Counted from the stretch's first letter, positions 31,531 through 43,109 are shown. The stretch is 64,000 bases of DNA from Citrobacter farmeri (GCF_019048065.1 NZ_CP077291.1:1736001-1800000), one strand, 5' to 3'. Made by a program: numbers and translations. The notes: a model not told the origin generated them from the letters alone.

Positions 31531-32566
31531 ATCTATCGCACTGTTTTGCCTGACGCCGGGCGGCGTTCAACTGGCAAAACGGCTGGCAGCGATGTTGCCG
31601 CTGACCTGTTTTACCAGTGAAAAGCTGCTGGAGGACGGTTTTCTGCCGTTCGACGGCGGATTCGCCCACGCCGCGCGCGACGCGTTCTCTAATTATTCCG
31701 CGCTGATTTTCATCGGGGCAACCGGCATTGCGGTGCGCGTGCTGGCTCCGCTGGTGAATGACAAGTTCAGCGATCCGGCGGTGGTGGTGATCGACGAACG
31801 CGGGCAGCATGTCATCAGCCTGCTTTCCGGTCACGCAGGGGGGGCGAACGCGCTGACCCGTTATCTCGCCGGCATGTTGGGGGCCGATCCGGTGATTACC
31901 ACTGCGACCGATGTCAATGAAATGGCGGCGCTGGATACCCTCGCATTTCAGCTCAATGCCCGCATGACCGACTTCCGCGCGGCGGTAAAAGTGGTGAATC
32001 AGATGCTGGTGAGCAATCAGCGAGTGGGGTTGTGGTGGGATGAAGAGCTGGATGAAGACGTCCGCCACTGCGATCGCCGGGGGTTTATCACCGTCACCGA
32101 TCTCCAGCAACTGCCTGAACTGGATGCGCTGGTATGCGTCACGTTACGTAACGAACTGCCGGATATCCCGATTCAGCACTGGAAACTGGTGCCACAGCGG
32201 GTGGTTGCCGGAATTGGTTGCCGCCGCGATACCCCGTTCCCGCTACTGGCGGCACTGCTGGCCCGTCAGCTTGAAGCGCAGCGCTTTGATCCGTTGGCGT
32301 TGAAAGCCATCGGCAGCGTGTCGCTCAAGAAAGACGAGGAGGGGCTGATTCAGCTTGCCTCCTGCTGGCGCGTGCCCTTTGAAACTTTTACCGCTGACGC
32401 GCTGCGTGAGCATGAACATCACTTTCCGGCCTCACCGTTTGTTCGCCAGACGGTCGGCGTCGGAAGCGTCTCGGGTCCGGCAGCGTGGCTGCTGAGTCAT
32501 GGGCAATTGACCGGCGAAACCCTGCGCGAGCAGGGCGTCACTATCACTTTGGGAGTTTCACACTGA
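31511..32566 (+). CDS. cbiG: Cobalt-precorrin-5A hydrolase CbiG
   Basis: A 351-residue enzyme that opens the delta-lactone and releases acetaldehyde during anaerobic ring contraction. Motifs [13 protein letters not shown] and [10 protein letters not shown], conserved in CbiG, are present. It overlaps cbiF by 20 bp and cbiH by one base. Confidence 0.96.
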   Translation: MNTVKPESIALFCLTPGGVQLAKRLAAMLPLTCFTSEKLLEDGFLPFDGGFAHAARDAFSNYSALIFIGATGIAVRVLAPLVNDKFSDPAVVVIDERGQHVISLLSGHAGGANALTRYLAGMLGADPVITTATDVNEMAALDTLAFQLNARMTDFRAAVKVVNQMLVSNQRVGLWWDEELDEDVRHCDRRGFITVTDLQQLPELDALVCVTLRNELPDIPIQHWKLVPQRVVAGIGCRRDTPFPLLAALLARQLEAQRFDPLALKAIGSVSLKKDEEGLIQLASCWRVPFETFTADALREHEHHFPASPFVRQTVGVGSVSGPAAWLLSHGQLTGETLREQGVTITLGVSH

Positions 32567-33291
32567 TGTTAACCGTAATCGGAATCGGCCCCGGCTCACA
32601 GGCCATGATGACCATGGAAGCCGTTGAAGCACTGCAGGCGGCAGAAATCATTGTGGGTTACAAAACCTACACCCACCTTGTCAAAGCGTTTACCGGTGAC
32701 AAACAGGTGATCAAAACCGGCATGTGCAAAGAGATCGAGCGCTGTCATGCGGCGATCGAACTGGCGCAGGCCGGGCACAACGTGGCGCTGATCAGCAGCG
32801 GTGACGCCGGTATTTACGGCATGGCAGGACTGGTGCTGGAACTGGTCAGCAAGCAGAAACTGGACGTTGAAGTGCGGCTGATCCCAGGGATGACGGCCAG
32901 CATCGCCGCCGCGTCGCTGCTCGGTGCGCCGCTGATGCATGATTTTTGCCACATCAGCCTGAGCGATCTGCTGACACCGTGGCCGGTGATCGAAAAACGC
33001 ATTATTGCTGCCGGGGAAGCCGATTTCGTGATCTGCTTCTACAACCCGCGTAGCCGGGGTCGTGAAGGACATCTGGCGCGGGCATTTGAACTGCTTTCCG
33101 CCAGCAAAAGCGGGCAAACGCCGGTGGGGGTGGTGAAATCTGCCGGACGTAAAAAACAGGAGAAATGGCTGACCACGCTGGGTGAGATGGATTTTGAACC
33201 GGTGGACATGACCAGTCTGGTGATCGTCGGTAACAAAGCGACTTATGTACAGGACGGTCTGATGATCACGCCACGAGGTTACGTGCTGTGA
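32566..33291 (+). CDS. cbiH: Cobalt-precorrin-3 C17-methyltransferase CbiH
   Basis: A 241-residue tetrapyrrole methylase starting with IGIGPGSQAMMT that performs C-17 methylation and ring contraction. Start and cbiG stop overlap in TGATG, indicating coupling. Confidence 0.97.
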   Translation: MLTVIGIGPGSQAMMTMEAVEALQAAEIIVGYKTYTHLVKAFTGDKQVIKTGMCKEIERCHAAIELAQAGHNVALISSGDAGIYGMAGLVLELVSKQKLDVEVRLIPGMTASIAAASLLGAPLMHDFCHISLSDLLTPWPVIEKRIIAAGEADFVICFYNPRSRGREGHLARAFELLSASKSGQTPVGVVKSAGRKKQEKWLTTLGEMDFEPVDMTSLVIVGNKATYVQDGLMITPRGYVL

Positions 33292-34073
33292 ATTTTGGTG
33301 AAGTTCTGGTCATGGGGGGCACCAGCGATGCCCGCGCGCTGTGCCAGCAACTGGATGCCGCCAGGGTGGCCTACACCTTGTCGGTAGCGACGCCGACAGG
33401 AAAACAACTGGCTGGCGACATCAAAGGTCAGGTGCGCTGCGGACGGCTGGAGCAGGATCAGATGGTGAACTGGCTTACGGAGAACGGGACGCGTTGGGTG
33501 ATCGACGCGTCGCATCCATATGCCGAAGTGGTGAGTCGCAACATTATGCACGCGTGCGAACGGGCAGGCGTACTGCTCAGTCGTTACCAGCGCCCGGAAC
33601 AGCTCAGTAATCTGACGCATCCGCTGCTCTTCGCCGTGCAGAGCATTGAAGAGGCGTGTGGCGTTGCGCGGCGTTTCGGCGAACGGGTACTGCTGACCAC
33701 CGGGAGTAAAGATTTGGCAACGTGGCGTGCGGGTTTACCGGAAAAAACGCTGCTTGCCCGCGTGTTGCCCGTACCCGAAGTGATTCAGCAATGCGTCGAT
33801 CTTGGCTTTGGCGTTGGCGAAACGTTCGCGCTGTGCGGACCGTTTAGCGCCGAGTTTAACGCCGCGTTTTATCGTCAGTGTCAGGCTGACGTCGTGATAA
33901 CCAAGTCTTCTGGTGCAGAGGGCGGTTATCAGGAAAAGGTTCAACCCTGTCTGGATGCAGGCATTCCCTGCATCGTGATTACCCGCCCGGCGCCGCTGGT
34001 GACGGGAGATGAGTTACTGGAAAGTCAGGCCGCATTTGCGCAGCGTTTGGCGCGCTGGCTGGCCGCTGCTTAA
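33288..34073 (+). CDS. cbiJ: Cobalt-precorrin-6A reductase CbiJ
   Basis: A 261-residue NAD(P)H-dependent reductase with the nucleotide motif VMGGTSDARAL near the N-terminus. The start is a GTG embedded in the cbiH stop (GTGA overlap). Confidence 0.95.
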   Translation: MNFGEVLVMGGTSDARALCQQLDAARVAYTLSVATPTGKQLAGDIKGQVRCGRLEQDQMVNWLTENGTRWVIDASHPYAEVVSRNIMHACERAGVLLSRYQRPEQLSNLTHPLLFAVQSIEEACGVARRFGERVLLTTGSKDLATWRAGLPEKTLLARVLPVPEVIQQCVDLGFGVGETFALCGPFSAEFNAAFYRQCQADVVITKSSGAEGGYQEKVQPCLDAGIPCIVITRPAPLVTGDELLESQAAFAQRLARWLAAA

Positions 34074-34084
34074 GGAGTCAGAAA

Positions 34085-34879
34085 ATGAAAAAAGCGCTTC
34101 TGGTGATAAGCTTTGGCACCAGCTATCACGATACCTGCGAGAAGAACATTGTGGCCTGCGAGCGCGATCTGGCCGCCAGCTGTCCTGACCGCGATTTGTT
34201 CCGTGCTTTTACCTCTGGGATGATAATTCGCAAACTCAAACAGCGTGACGGCATTGAGATCGACACCCCTCTGCAGGCCCTGCAAAAGCTTGCTGAGCAG
34301 GGATATCAGGATGTGGCGATTCAGTCACTGCACATCATTAACGGTGACGAATACGAAAAAATTGTCCGTGAAGTGCAGAGTCTGCGTCCACTGTTTGTCC
34401 GTCTGACGCTGGGCGTGCCGCTGCTGAGCAGCCATGACGATTACGCGCAGTTAATGCTGGCCCTGCAACAGCAGATGCCTGTGCCTGCCGACAATGAAAA
34501 AGTGGTGTTCATGGGCCATGGTGCCAGCCATCACGCGTTTGCCGCCTATGCCTGCCTCGATCACATGATGATGGCGCAGGGCTTCCCGGCGCGCGTCGGC
34601 GCGGTGGAGAGCTATCCGGAAGTCGACATTCTGATTGAGAGCCTGAGCAAAGAGGGCGTCAAAGCCGTCCATCTCATGCCGCTGATGCTGGTGGCGGGGG
34701 ATCACGCCATTAACGATATGGCTTCTGACGAAGAAGACTCGTGGAAAACGTTGTTTACTGCGGCGGGGATCACGGCAACGCCGTGGCTGAGCGGTCTTGG
34801 TGAGAATCCGGCGGTACGAGCGATGTTCGTTGCGCATCTGCAACAGGCGCTGAGCGTGACGATGGAGGAAGCGGCATGA
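34085..34879 (+). CDS. cbiK: Anaerobic sirohydrochlorin cobaltochelatase CbiK
   Basis: A 264-residue ATP-independent class II chelatase that inserts cobalt into sirohydrochlorin. Metal-binding histidines H145 (GHGASHH) and H207 (AGDHAIND) are at the same positions as in Salmonella CbiK. Its presence, with cbiD and cbiG, marks the early-cobalt (anaerobic) route. Confidence 0.97.
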   Translation: MKKALLVISFGTSYHDTCEKNIVACERDLAASCPDRDLFRAFTSGMIIRKLKQRDGIEIDTPLQALQKLAEQGYQDVAIQSLHIINGDEYEKIVREVQSLRPLFVRLTLGVPLLSSHDDYAQLMLALQQQMPVPADNEKVVFMGHGASHHAFAAYACLDHMMMAQGFPARVGAVESYPEVDILIESLSKEGVKAVHLMPLMLVAGDHAINDMASDEEDSWKTLFTAAGITATPWLSGLGENPAVRAMFVAHLQQALSVTMEEAA

Positions 34880-35589
34880 GCGGCAAACTCTACGCCCTGA
34901 GCACCGGTCCGGGAGCGGCCGATCTGATTACCGTTCGCGCCTCACGCATTCTGGGGACGCTCGATATTCTCTATGCCCCTGCGGGACGTAAGGGCGGTGA
35001 CAGCCTCGCGCATTCCATCGTGCGGGAATACATCGGCAAAAATACCGAGGTACGCTGTTGCCATTTTCCGATGAGCGCGGACAGCGCGGAAAAAGAGGCG
35101 GTCTGGGATGAAGTGGCCGCCGCGCTGGTTAAGGAAGTGAAGGCGGGCAAACAGGTGGGGTTTATCACCCTGGGCGACGCCATGTTGTTCAGCACCTGGG
35201 TCTTTTTACTCCAGCGCATCGGTTGTCCTGACTGGCTGGAGATCGTTCCGGGTGTGACGTCGTTTGCCGCCATTGCCGCACGATCCAAAACGCCACTGGC
35301 GATGGAACAACAGTCGCTGGCGGTGATCTCCTGTACCGCGCCGGAAGCGGAAATCACTCAAGCGCTCCGCCAACACGATAGCCTGGTACTGATGAAGGTC
35401 TATGGTCGTTTTGCGCGCATCAAAGCGCTGCTGGATCAGGCCGGATTACTGGACTGTGCACTGATGATGTCAGAGGCCACGCTGCCTGGTGAGCAGTGCT
35501 GGCGGCATCTCAACGAGGTCAGCGACGATCAGCCGTTGCCTTATTTCTCGACCATCCTGGTCAACAAACAGTGGGAGTATGCAGAATGA
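34876..35589 (+). CDS. cbiL: Cobalt-factor II C20-methyltransferase CbiL
   Basis: A 237-residue tetrapyrrole methylase starting with YALSTGPGAADLITV that methylates C-20. It overlaps cbiK and cbiM by 4 bp on each side. Confidence 0.96.
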   Translation: MSGKLYALSTGPGAADLITVRASRILGTLDILYAPAGRKGGDSLAHSIVREYIGKNTEVRCCHFPMSADSAEKEAVWDEVAAALVKEVKAGKQVGFITLGDAMLFSTWVFLLQRIGCPDWLEIVPGVTSFAAIAARSKTPLAMEQQSLAVISCTAPEAEITQALRQHDSLVLMKVYGRFARIKALLDQAGLLDCALMMSEATLPGEQCWRHLNEVSDDQPLPYFSTILVNKQWEYAE

Positions 35590-36323
35590 AACTCGAACAA
35601 CAGCTGAAACAGCTGTCATTCAGTGGGCTGGCTGCGGCGCTATTGCTGATGATTGTGCCGGAGCAGGCGTTTGCCATGCACATCATGGAAGGGTTTTTAC
35701 CACCGATGTGGGCGCTGGCCTGGTGGCTGCTGTTTTTGCCGTGTCTGTGGTACGGACTGGTGCGCCTGCGACATATCGTGATGGACGACAGTCATCAGAA
35801 AGTGCTGCTGGCGCTGTGCGGGGCGTTTATTTTTGTGCTGTCGGCACTGAAGATCCCGTCGGTCACCGGTAGCTGCTCGCATCCGACAGGCGTAGGGCTG
35901 GCGGTGATCCTGTTTGGACCGGGCGTCGTGGCGGTTCTCGGCGCTATCGTACTGCTGTTCCAGGCGCTGTTGCTGGCGCACGGTGGCTTAACTACCCTGG
36001 GTGCGAACGGTATGTCGATGGCGGTGATTGGCCCGGTTGTCGGCTATATGGTGTGGAAGATGGCCTGCCGCGCCGGGATCCGCCGGGATGTCGGCGTCTT
36101 TCTCTGTGCCATGCTGGCGGATCTGGTGACCTACTTTGTCACGTCGGTGCAATTGGGCGTGGCCTTCCCGGATCCCGAAGCGGGGGCGACAGGGTCTGTC
36201 GTCAAGTTTATGGGGATTTTCTGCCTGACGCAGATCCCGATTGCTATCGCCGAAGGATTGCTGACCGTAATGATCTACGACCAGTTGACGAAACGGCAAC
36301 TGATTACCGCGCAAGGACATTAA
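35586..36323 (+). CDS. cbiM: Cobalt ECF transporter S component CbiM
   Basis: A 245-residue inner-membrane protein with an N-terminal signal-like segment ending at AFAMHIMEG; the His in MHIMEG near the processed N-terminus is a cobalt ligand in the family. About six further hydrophobic helices follow. It forms the cobalt transporter with CbiN, CbiQ and CbiO. Confidence 0.96.
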   Translation: MKLEQQLKQLSFSGLAAALLLMIVPEQAFAMHIMEGFLPPMWALAWWLLFLPCLWYGLVRLRHIVMDDSHQKVLLALCGAFIFVLSALKIPSVTGSCSHPTGVGLAVILFGPGVVAVLGAIVLLFQALLLAHGGLTTLGANGMSMAVIGPVVGYMVWKMACRAGIRRDVGVFLCAMLADLVTYFVTSVQLGVAFPDPEAGATGSVVKFMGIFCLTQIPIAIAEGLLTVMIYDQLTKRQLITAQGH

Positions 36324-36324
36324 G

Positions 36325-36606
36325 ATGAAAAAGACGCTGATATTGTTAGCCATGGTGATTGCCCTGGTCATTTTGCCGTTTTTTATTGACCATGGCGGAG
36401 AGTTTGGTGGCTCAGACGGTGAGGCGGAAAGCCAGATTCAGGTAGTTGCCCCGCACTATGAGCCGTGGTTCCAGCCGCTGTACGAACCGGCGAGTGGGGA
36501 AATTGAAAGCCTGCTGTTTACGTTGCAGGGCTCGATTGGCGCGGCGGTGATTTTCTACATTCTGGGTTATACCAAAGGCAGACAACGCCGTGATGACCGG
36601 GCTTGA
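36325..36606 (+). CDS. cbiN: Cobalt transporter accessory protein CbiN
   Basis: A 93-residue protein with two membrane helices (about residues 4-20 and 66-83) flanking a periplasmic loop, full length for CbiN. It works with CbiM in cobalt capture. Confidence 0.95.
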   Translation: MKKTLILLAMVIALVILPFFIDHGGEFGGSDGEAESQIQVVAPHYEPWFQPLYEPASGEIESLLFTLQGSIGAAVIFYILGYTKGRQRRDDRA

Positions 36607-37270
36607 TCGACTGAGCTATCAGAGCCGCTGGTTTCACGTCGCACCAGAGCGTAAGTTTCTGTTCTGGCTGCTGTTGATGATTCTGGCCTTCACCCTGCCA
36701 GCCTGGGGGCAGGGGATTGAACTGGCGCTGATCGCCGGGCTGACCTGCTGGCTGCTGCGCATCTCTCTGCGCCGCTGGTGCCGCTGGATGGCGCTGCCGT
36801 TTGTCTTCTTACTGGTCGGCGTGGTGACGATCCTGTTCAGCGTCAGCCGTGACCCGCAAACGCTGCTGGTAAGCTTTCCGGTTGGCAGTTACTGGCTGGG
36901 GGTGACGGTGTCAGGGCTTCACACCGCTAACGAGACGTTCTGGCGCAGCCTGGCTGCGCTGGCTGCTACCTTCTGGCTGGTGCTCAACCTGCCATTTCCG
37001 CAGCTGATTTTACTGCTTAAACGGGCGCGGGTGCCGCGATTGCTGACGGAGCAGATCCTGCTCACCTGGCGCTTTATTTTTATTCTGTTAGATGAAGCGA
37101 TGGCAATTCATCGCGCGCAGACGCTGCGTTTTGGCTATCGTAGTTTGCCGATTGGCTATCGCTCACTGGCGATGCTGGTAGGCGTTCTGTTTACCCGGGT
37201 GCTGATTCGCTATCAGCAAATGGCGGCGACGTTAGATATCAAATTGTATCAGGGTGATTTTCACCTGTAA
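36593..37270 (+). CDS. cbiQ: Cobalt ECF transporter T component CbiQ
   Basis: A 225-residue membrane coupling subunit with about five hydrophobic helices and the cytoplasmic RAQTLRFGYRSL segment, an A-R-x motif characteristic of energy-coupling T components. It overlaps cbiN by 14 bp; ATG 36593 is preferred to a GTG one codon before. Confidence 0.95.
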   Translation: MTGLDRLSYQSRWFHVAPERKFLFWLLLMILAFTLPAWGQGIELALIAGLTCWLLRISLRRWCRWMALPFVFLLVGVVTILFSVSRDPQTLLVSFPVGSYWLGVTVSGLHTANETFWRSLAALAATFWLVLNLPFPQLILLLKRARVPRLLTEQILLTWRFIFILLDEAMAIHRAQTLRFGYRSLPIGYRSLAMLVGVLFTRVLIRYQQMAATLDIKLYQGDFHL

Positions 37271-37278
37271 GGAAAAGC

Positions 37279-38094
37279 ATGCTTGCCACCACCGAACTCT
37301 GGTTTCGTTATCAGGATGCGCAGGTACTTAAAGGGTTGACGCTGGATTTTTCGCAGCACGCTGTCACCGGACTGGTGGGGGCCAACGGCTGTGGGAAATC
37401 CACCCTGTTTATGAATCTGAGCGGCTTACTGCGACCGCAGCAGGGCGCGGTACTGTGGCAGGGAAAACCACTGGACTACAGCAAACGCGGGCTGTTGGCG
37501 CTGCGTCAGCAGGTTGCAACGGTGTTTCAGGATCCCGATCAGCAAATTTTCTACACCGATATCGACAGCGATATCGCCTTCAGCCTGCGCAACCTTGGCG
37601 TGGAGGAGACGGAAATTGCCCGACGAGTCGACGAAGCGTTAACGCTGGTGGACGCCCAGCATTTTCGCCAGCAGCCGATTCAGTGCTTAAGCCACGGACA
37701 GAAAAAGCGAGTGGCCATCGCCGGTGCGCTGGTGTTACGGGCGAAATATCTGTTACTGGATGAACCCACGGCGGGTCTTGATCCCTCTGGGCGCAGCCAG
37801 ATGATAGACATCATCAAGCGGATTGTGGCGCAGGGCAACCACGTGGTGATCTCCAGCCATGATATCGATCTGATTTATGAAGTCAGCAACGCCGTTTACG
37901 TTTTGCGTCATGGCGAAGTGCTGGCGCACGGTGAACCGGGCGAGGTCTTTGCCCGCACGGCGCTGATTGAAGAAGCCGGGTTAACGCAGCCCTGGCTGGT
38001 GAAATTGCACGCAGAGTTAGGCATGCCGCTGTGCAAAACAGAAGATGAATTTTTCAGTTGTATGCGACAACGCGCAATCAAGGAGGCGTCATGA
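37279..38094 (+). CDS. cbiO: Cobalt transporter ATPase CbiO
   Basis: A 271-residue ABC ATPase with Walker [10 protein letters not shown], signature [12 protein letters not shown] and Walker [12 protein letters not shown]. It energises the CbiMNQ cobalt uptake complex. It overlaps cbiP by 4 bp. Confidence 0.97.
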   Translation: MLATTELWFRYQDAQVLKGLTLDFSQHAVTGLVGANGCGKSTLFMNLSGLLRPQQGAVLWQGKPLDYSKRGLLALRQQVATVFQDPDQQIFYTDIDSDIAFSLRNLGVEETEIARRVDEALTLVDAQHFRQQPIQCLSHGQKKRVAIAGALVLRAKYLLLDEPTAGLDPSGRSQMIDIIKRIVAQGNHVVISSHDIDLIYEVSNAVYVLRHGEVLAHGEPGEVFARTALIEEAGLTQPWLVKLHAELGMPLCKTEDEFFSCMRQRAIKEAS

Positions 38095-39611
38095 CGCAGG
38101 CCATTATGTTGCAGGGAACGGCGTCAGACGTCGGCAAGAGTGTTCTGGTGGCGGGACTGTGCCGCATTTTTTATCAGGATGGTCTGCGAACCGCACCGTT
38201 CAAATCGCAGAATATGGCGCTCAACTCCGGTATTACCCCGGAGGGGAAAGAGATGGGGCGTGCGCAGATATTCCAGGCCGAAGCCGCGGGGATTGTGCCA
38301 GATGTCCGCATGAATCCGGTGCTGTTGAAACCGACCAGCGATCGCAAAGCGCAGGTGGTGCTAATGGGTCAGGTGGCGACCGATATGGACGCGGTCAGCT
38401 ATCACGAATACAAACCGCGCTTGCGCGAGCAAATTCTCTCTGTTTACACCAGTCTGGCGCAGGAGTTTGATGTACTGGTACTGGAAGGTGCGGGCAGTCC
38501 GGCGGAGATCAACCTGCGTGACCGGGACATTGTCAACATGGGGATGGCCGAGATGGCGCAGTGCCCGGTGATTCTGGTCGCCGATATCGATCGCGGTGGA
38601 GTGTTTGCGTCTATCTACGGGACGCTGGCGCTGCTGCATGAACACGAGCGTGCGCGGGTGAAAGGGGTGATCATCAATAAATTTCGCGGTGATGTGGCGC
38701 TGCTTAACCCCGGCATCGAACAGATTGAAAGTCTGACCGGCGTTCCCGTGCTGGGGGTGATGCCGTGGCTGGATGTCGATCTCGAAGATGAAGATGGCGT
38801 GGCGCTGCAAAAGGGGAAATACCTGCGCACGGAAAAACGCGATATCAACATTGCCGTTGTGCAGATCCCGCATATCTCCAATTTCACCGATTTTAACGCG
38901 CTGGCAGCACAACCGGATGTGCGCGTACGTTACGTGCGCCATCCGCAAGAGCTGGCGGACGTTGATCTGGTGATCTTGCCGGGCAGTAAAAATACGCTTG
39001 GCGATCTGGTATGGCTACGTGAAAGCGGCATGGCCCACGCAGTGTTACAGGCGCACCAGCAAAACATCCCCGTCGTTGGGATCTGCGGTGGCTATCAGAT
39101 GCTTGGCGAGACCATCATTGATGAGGTTGAATCGGGACTGGGAACGCTGCCGGGGCTGGGGCTGCTCGATACCGTGACCCATTTTGCCCAGCGGAAAACC
39201 ACCACCCAGGTGACGGCGACGATGTCGTCAACACTGCCGGACTGGCTGTCTGCGGCGTCCGGGTTACCGGTACGCGGCTATGAAATTCACATGGGTGAAA
39301 CGACGCTAAACGGCGACTGTCTGCCGGTGATGGAACTCCAGAAGCATGGCGAAAACGTCGCGGATGGTGCCGTCACGGCAGACGGGCGGGCGTTTGGCAC
39401 CTATCTGCACGGCCTGTTCGACAGCGATGACTTTACGCGAGCGTTGGTCAACGGCCTGCGCGTGCGTAAAGGGCTGGTTCCCCTGGATCCCACCTTCCAA
39501 TACGCGCAATATAAATCGCAGCAGTTTGATCTGCTGGCAGATGCGATGCGGCAACACATCGATATTGAGAAAATTTATACCATCATGCAGCAACACCGGG
39601 AGTCCGTATGA
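38091..39611 (+). CDS. cbiP: Cobyric acid synthase CbiP
   Basis: A 506-residue glutamine amidotransferase that amidates the b, d, e and g side chains of adenosylcobyrinate diamide. It has an N-terminal [14 protein letters not shown] phosphate loop and a glutaminase cysteine in [10 protein letters not shown]. It overlaps cbiO and cobU. Confidence 0.97.
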   Translation: MTQAIMLQGTASDVGKSVLVAGLCRIFYQDGLRTAPFKSQNMALNSGITPEGKEMGRAQIFQAEAAGIVPDVRMNPVLLKPTSDRKAQVVLMGQVATDMDAVSYHEYKPRLREQILSVYTSLAQEFDVLVLEGAGSPAEINLRDRDIVNMGMAEMAQCPVILVADIDRGGVFASIYGTLALLHEHERARVKGVIINKFRGDVALLNPGIEQIESLTGVPVLGVMPWLDVDLEDEDGVALQKGKYLRTEKRDINIAVVQIPHISNFTDFNALAAQPDVRVRYVRHPQELADVDLVILPGSKNTLGDLVWLRESGMAHAVLQAHQQNIPVVGICGGYQMLGETIIDEVESGLGTLPGLGLLDTVTHFAQRKTTTQVTATMSSTLPDWLSAASGLPVRGYEIHMGETTLNGDCLPVMELQKHGENVADGAVTADGRAFGTYLHGLFDSDDFTRALVNGLRVRKGLVPLDPTFQYAQYKSQQFDLLADAMRQHIDIEKIYTIMQQHRESV

Positions 39612-40153
39612 TGATTCTGGTCACTGGCGGCGCGCGCAGCGGTAAGAGTCGTCATGCCGAAGCGTTAATCGCTGATTTTCCGCAGGTGCTGTACATCGCG
39701 ACATCGCAGATTTTTGATGACGAGATGGCAGCGCGTATTCAGCATCATCGCGAGGGGCGTCCTGCGCACTGGCGTACCGCCGAGCGCTGGCAACATCTTG
39801 ATACGCTGATTACTGCGGATAATACGCCGGATGAAGCCATTCTGCTGGAGTGCATCACCACGATGGTCACTAACCTGCTGTTTGCCTTTGGCGGTGACAG
39901 CGATCCGGATAACTGGGACTACGCGGCGCTGGAAACGGCGATTGAGGCGGAGATCCAGACGTTGATTGCGGCCTGCCAGCGATGTCCGGCAAAGGTGGTG
40001 CTGGTGACCAACGAAGTCGGGATGGGCATAGTGCCGGAAAATCGTCTGGCGCGGCACTTTCGGGATATCGCCGGGCGCATTAATCAGAGTCTGGCGGCGG
40101 CGGCGGATGAGGTCTGGCTGGTGGTATCCGGTATTGGAGTCAAAATTAAATGA
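39608..40153 (+). CDS. cobU: Adenosylcobinamide kinase/phosphate guanylyltransferase CobU
   Basis: A 181-residue bifunctional enzyme that phosphorylates adenosylcobinamide and activates it with GMP. The P-loop is [12 protein letters not shown] near residue 7. It overlaps cbiP and cobS by 4 bp each. Confidence 0.97.
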   Translation: MMILVTGGARSGKSRHAEALIADFPQVLYIATSQIFDDEMAARIQHHREGRPAHWRTAERWQHLDTLITADNTPDEAILLECITTMVTNLLFAFGGDSDPDNWDYAALETAIEAEIQTLIAACQRCPAKVVLVTNEVGMGIVPENRLARHFRDIAGRINQSLAAAADEVWLVVSGIGVKIK

Positions 40154-40893
40154 GTAAGCTGTTCTGGGCAATGCTCTCTTTTATTACGCGCTTGCCTGTT
40201 CCCGGTCGCTGGTCCCAGGGACTGGAGTTCGATCAGTATTCACGCGGTATTGTGACTTTCCCGTTCATTGGCCTGTTGCTTGGCGCCTTGAGTGGGCTGG
40301 TGTTTATGCTCTTTCAGCCCTGGTGCGGTGCACCGCTGGCGGCGCTTTTCACCGTGCTTGCGCTGGCGCTGATGACTGGCGGTTTTCACCTCGATGGTCT
40401 GGCCGATACCTGCGACGGCGTTTTCTCGGCTCGCAGCCGGGAACGCATGCTGGAAATCATGCGCGACAGCCGGCTGGGAACACACGGCGGCCTGGCGCTT
40501 ATTTTTGTTCTGCTGGCGAAAGTACTGGTGGTCAGCGAACTGGCGCTACGAGGCACTCCCATGCTGGCGGCGCTGGCGGCCGCCTGTGCGGTCGGACGCG
40601 GGACGGCCGTGCTATTGATGTATCGCCATCGCTATGCCCGTGAAGAGGGGTTAGGCAATGTATTTATTGGTCATGTCACCGGGACACAAACCTGCTTTAC
40701 CCTGGGTCTGGCGGCGATTCTGGCGGCGGTCCTGCTGCCTGGAATGCAGGGGGTAGCGGCGCTGGTCGTGACGATGGTGGCGATCTTCCTGCTGGGACAA
40801 CTGCTAAAACGGACGTTGGGTGGGCAAACCGGCGATACGCTGGGTGCGGCAATAGAACTTGGTGAGTTGATCTTCCTGCTGGCTCTGCTGTGA
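40150..40893 (+). CDS. cobS: Cobalamin-5'-phosphate synthase CobS
   Basis: A 247-residue integral membrane enzyme that joins activated adenosylcobinamide to alpha-ribazole phosphate. The metal-binding motif [12 protein letters not shown] is present amid several hydrophobic helices. Confidence 0.96.
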   Translation: MSKLFWAMLSFITRLPVPGRWSQGLEFDQYSRGIVTFPFIGLLLGALSGLVFMLFQPWCGAPLAALFTVLALALMTGGFHLDGLADTCDGVFSARSRERMLEIMRDSRLGTHGGLALIFVLLAKVLVVSELALRGTPMLAALAAACAVGRGTAVLLMYRHRYAREEGLGNVFIGHVTGTQTCFTLGLAAILAAVLLPGMQGVAALVVTMVAIFLLGQLLKRTLGGQTGDTLGAAIELGELIFLLALL

Positions 40894-40918
40894 GTCAGCC
40901 AACACAATGAGAACCCTT

Positions 40919-41986
40919 ATGCAAACGTTAACCTCTTTACTCCGCGAAATACCGCCACCAGACCGTGGTGCCATGACACGAGCTCAGCAGCATATTGATG
41001 GCCTGCTTAAGCCTCCGGGTAGTCTTGGGCGACTGGAGGCGCTGGCGGTACAACTGGCGGGTATGCCGGGTTTGAACGGTGTACCGCACGTCGGGGAAAA
41101 AGCGATACTGGTGATGTGTGCCGATCACGGTGTCTGGGATGAAGGGGTTGCCGTTTCACCTAAAGTGGTGACCGCTATTCAGGCAGCAAATATGACGCGC
41201 GGTACGACAGGCGTCTGCGTGCTTGCGGCCCACGCCGGTGCAACGGTTCATGTGATCGACGTCGGGATAGATGCTGAGCTCATCCCCGGCGTGGTGAACA
41301 TGCGCGTGGCGAGAGGGTGCGGGAATATCGCCACCGGTCCGGCAATGCACCGTACACAGGCGGAAGAACTGCTGTTGGAGGTGATTCGCTACACGCGCGA
41401 ACAAGCACAGCGCGGCGTGACGCTGTTTGGTGTCGGTGAGTTGGGGATGGCGAATACCACGCCTGCCGCGGCGATTGTCAGCGTGCTGACAGGCAGCGAG
41501 GCGGAGGCAGTGGTAGGGATTGGCGCCAATCTGCCGCTTTCCCGCGTGGGCAATAAAGTGGAAGTGGTTCGTCGCGCGATTGCCGTCAATCAACCTAATC
41601 CACAAGATGGAGTGGATGTGCTGGCGAAAGTCGGTGGTTTTGATCTGGTGGGCATGGCGGGGGTAATACTGGGCGCAGCCTCCTGCGGCTTACCGGTACT
41701 GCTGGACGGTTTCTTGTCCTATTCCGCTGCGCTGGCAGCCTGCCAGATTGCACCTGAGATCAAGCCGTATCTGATTCCTTCGCACTTCTCAGCCGAAAAA
41801 GGGGCGCGGATTGCGCTGGAGCATCTGGAACTCGAACCCTATCTCAATATGGGAATGCGTCTGGGTGAGGGTAGCGGCGCCGCACTGGCTATGCCGATCG
41901 TGGAGGCCGCTTGCGCGATGTACAGCAACATGGGGCTGCTTGCTGCCAGCAATATCGTACTGCCGGATGGTAAAGAAACCGCCTGA
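40919..41986 (+). CDS. cobT: Nicotinate-nucleotide:DMB phosphoribosyltransferase CobT
   Basis: A 355-residue enzyme that makes alpha-ribazole phosphate from dimethylbenzimidazole and nicotinate mononucleotide. The conserved PPGSLGRLE and [12 protein letters not shown] (catalytic Glu region) are present. The start MQTLTSLL matches Salmonella; an ATG four codons upstream (40907) is possible. It is the last gene of the operon; cobC and cobA, also needed for B12 metabolism, are not here. Confidence 0.95.
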   Translation: MQTLTSLLREIPPPDRGAMTRAQQHIDGLLKPPGSLGRLEALAVQLAGMPGLNGVPHVGEKAILVMCADHGVWDEGVAVSPKVVTAIQAANMTRGTTGVCVLAAHAGATVHVIDVGIDAELIPGVVNMRVARGCGNIATGPAMHRTQAEELLLEVIRYTREQAQRGVTLFGVGELGMANTTPAAAIVSVLTGSEAEAVVGIGANLPLSRVGNKVEVVRRAIAVNQPNPQDGVDVLAKVGGFDLVGMAGVILGAASCGLPVLLDGFLSYSAALAACQIAPEIKPYLIPSHFSAEKGARIALEHLELEPYLNMGMRLGEGSGAALAMPIVEAACAMYSNMGLLAASNIVLPDGKETA

Positions 41987-42115
41987 TGCAGCTGTATTCT
42001 GGCCTGCGCGCTGTATTGTTCGTCGGCCAGATTCTGAAGACGGCAGAAGGGATAGGTTTACACCTGCTAAAAAAGCTATAATTTCCCTACATCTGCCGCG
42101 ACTGAGGAAAGGGAA

Positions 42116-43048
42116 ATGTTGCCTCGTGTAAAATTGTTCTGTTCATTATTCATGCTGTTTGCAAGCCAGAGCGCGCTGGCTGTCAGCTACCCGCTTCCCC
42201 CTGAAGGAAGTCGTCTGGTCGGCAATCCGCTGACGATGATTGTCCCTGACAAAAATACTCAACCGCTTGAAGCTTTTGCCGCTCAATACGGGCAAGGACT
42301 GAGCAATATGCTGGAAGCGAATCCAGATGTGGATGTGTTCCTGCCGAAGTCTGGGTCAACGTTGGTTGTGCCGCAGCAAATCATTTTGCCGGCTACGGTT
42401 CGTCAGGGCATTGTCGTGAACGTGGCGGAGATGCGTCTCTACTATTATCCGAACGGCAGTAATACCGTTGAGGTCTTTCCCATTGGCATTGGCCAGGCAG
42501 GGCGAGAAACGCCGCGTAACTGGGTGACGAGGGTTGAACGTAAGCAAGAGGCACCGAGTTGGACGCCGACGGCAAATACCCGTCGGGAATACGCGAGAAG
42601 GGGAGAAAGCCTGCCGGCCTTCGTTCCTGCCGGCCCGGATAATCCAATGGGTCTGTATGCCATCTATATTGGCAAGCTGTACGCTATTCATGGCACCAAT
42701 GCTAATTTCGGTATTGGTCTGCGCGTGAGCCAGGGCTGTATCCGTTTACGCAACGATGATATTGAACATCTGTTCCAGAACGTGCCAGTCGGAACCCGCG
42801 TACAGATCATCGATCAGCCAGTGAAAACCACCACGGAACCGGATGGAAGTCGCTGGATAGAAGTGCATGAACCTCTGTCCCGTAATCGTGCGGAATATGA
42901 ATCTGACAGAAAAGTCCCGCTGCCGATCACGCCCGTGATGCGTAGCTTTATGAGCGGTGAGGGTGTGGATGTTCATCGCGTCAGCGAAGCGCTCGAGCGC
43001 CGTTCGGGGATGCCCGTCAACATCAGCCGTGGTCAAACCCGCATTTAA
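42116..43048 (+). CDS. ldtA: L,D-transpeptidase LdtA (ErfK)
   Basis: A 310-residue periplasmic YkuD-family enzyme that attaches Braun lipoprotein to peptidoglycan. It has a signal peptide ending near SALA (19-22), a LysM-like segment, then the catalytic H192 (IHGTN) and C208 (SQGCIRL). A TATAAT at 42078 and AGGAAAGGG ribosome site lie upstream, so it is separate from cobT. Confidence 0.94.
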   Translation: MLPRVKLFCSLFMLFASQSALAVSYPLPPEGSRLVGNPLTMIVPDKNTQPLEAFAAQYGQGLSNMLEANPDVDVFLPKSGSTLVVPQQIILPATVRQGIVVNVAEMRLYYYPNGSNTVEVFPIGIGQAGRETPRNWVTRVERKQEAPSWTPTANTRREYARRGESLPAFVPAGPDNPMGLYAIYIGKLYAIHGTNANFGIGLRVSQGCIRLRNDDIEHLFQNVPVGTRVQIIDQPVKTTTEPDGSRWIEVHEPLSRNRAEYESDRKVPLPITPVMRSFMSGEGVDVHRVSEALERRSGMPVNISRGQTRI

Positions 43049-43076
43049 TGGCGCAGAGGTTGTTGTCAGAAAAGCA

Positions 43077-43102
43077 AAAAGCCCGCTAAAAAGCGGGCTT
43101 TT
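43077..43102. terminator. Bidirectional terminator between ldtA and tRNA-Asn
   Basis: An 11-bp stem AAAAGCCCGCT / AGCGGGCTTTT with an AAAA loop, A-rich on the left and T-rich on the right. It can end ldtA transcription rightward and the minus-strand tRNA-Asn transcript leftward. Confidence 0.9.
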
Positions 43103-43109
43103 CAAAATC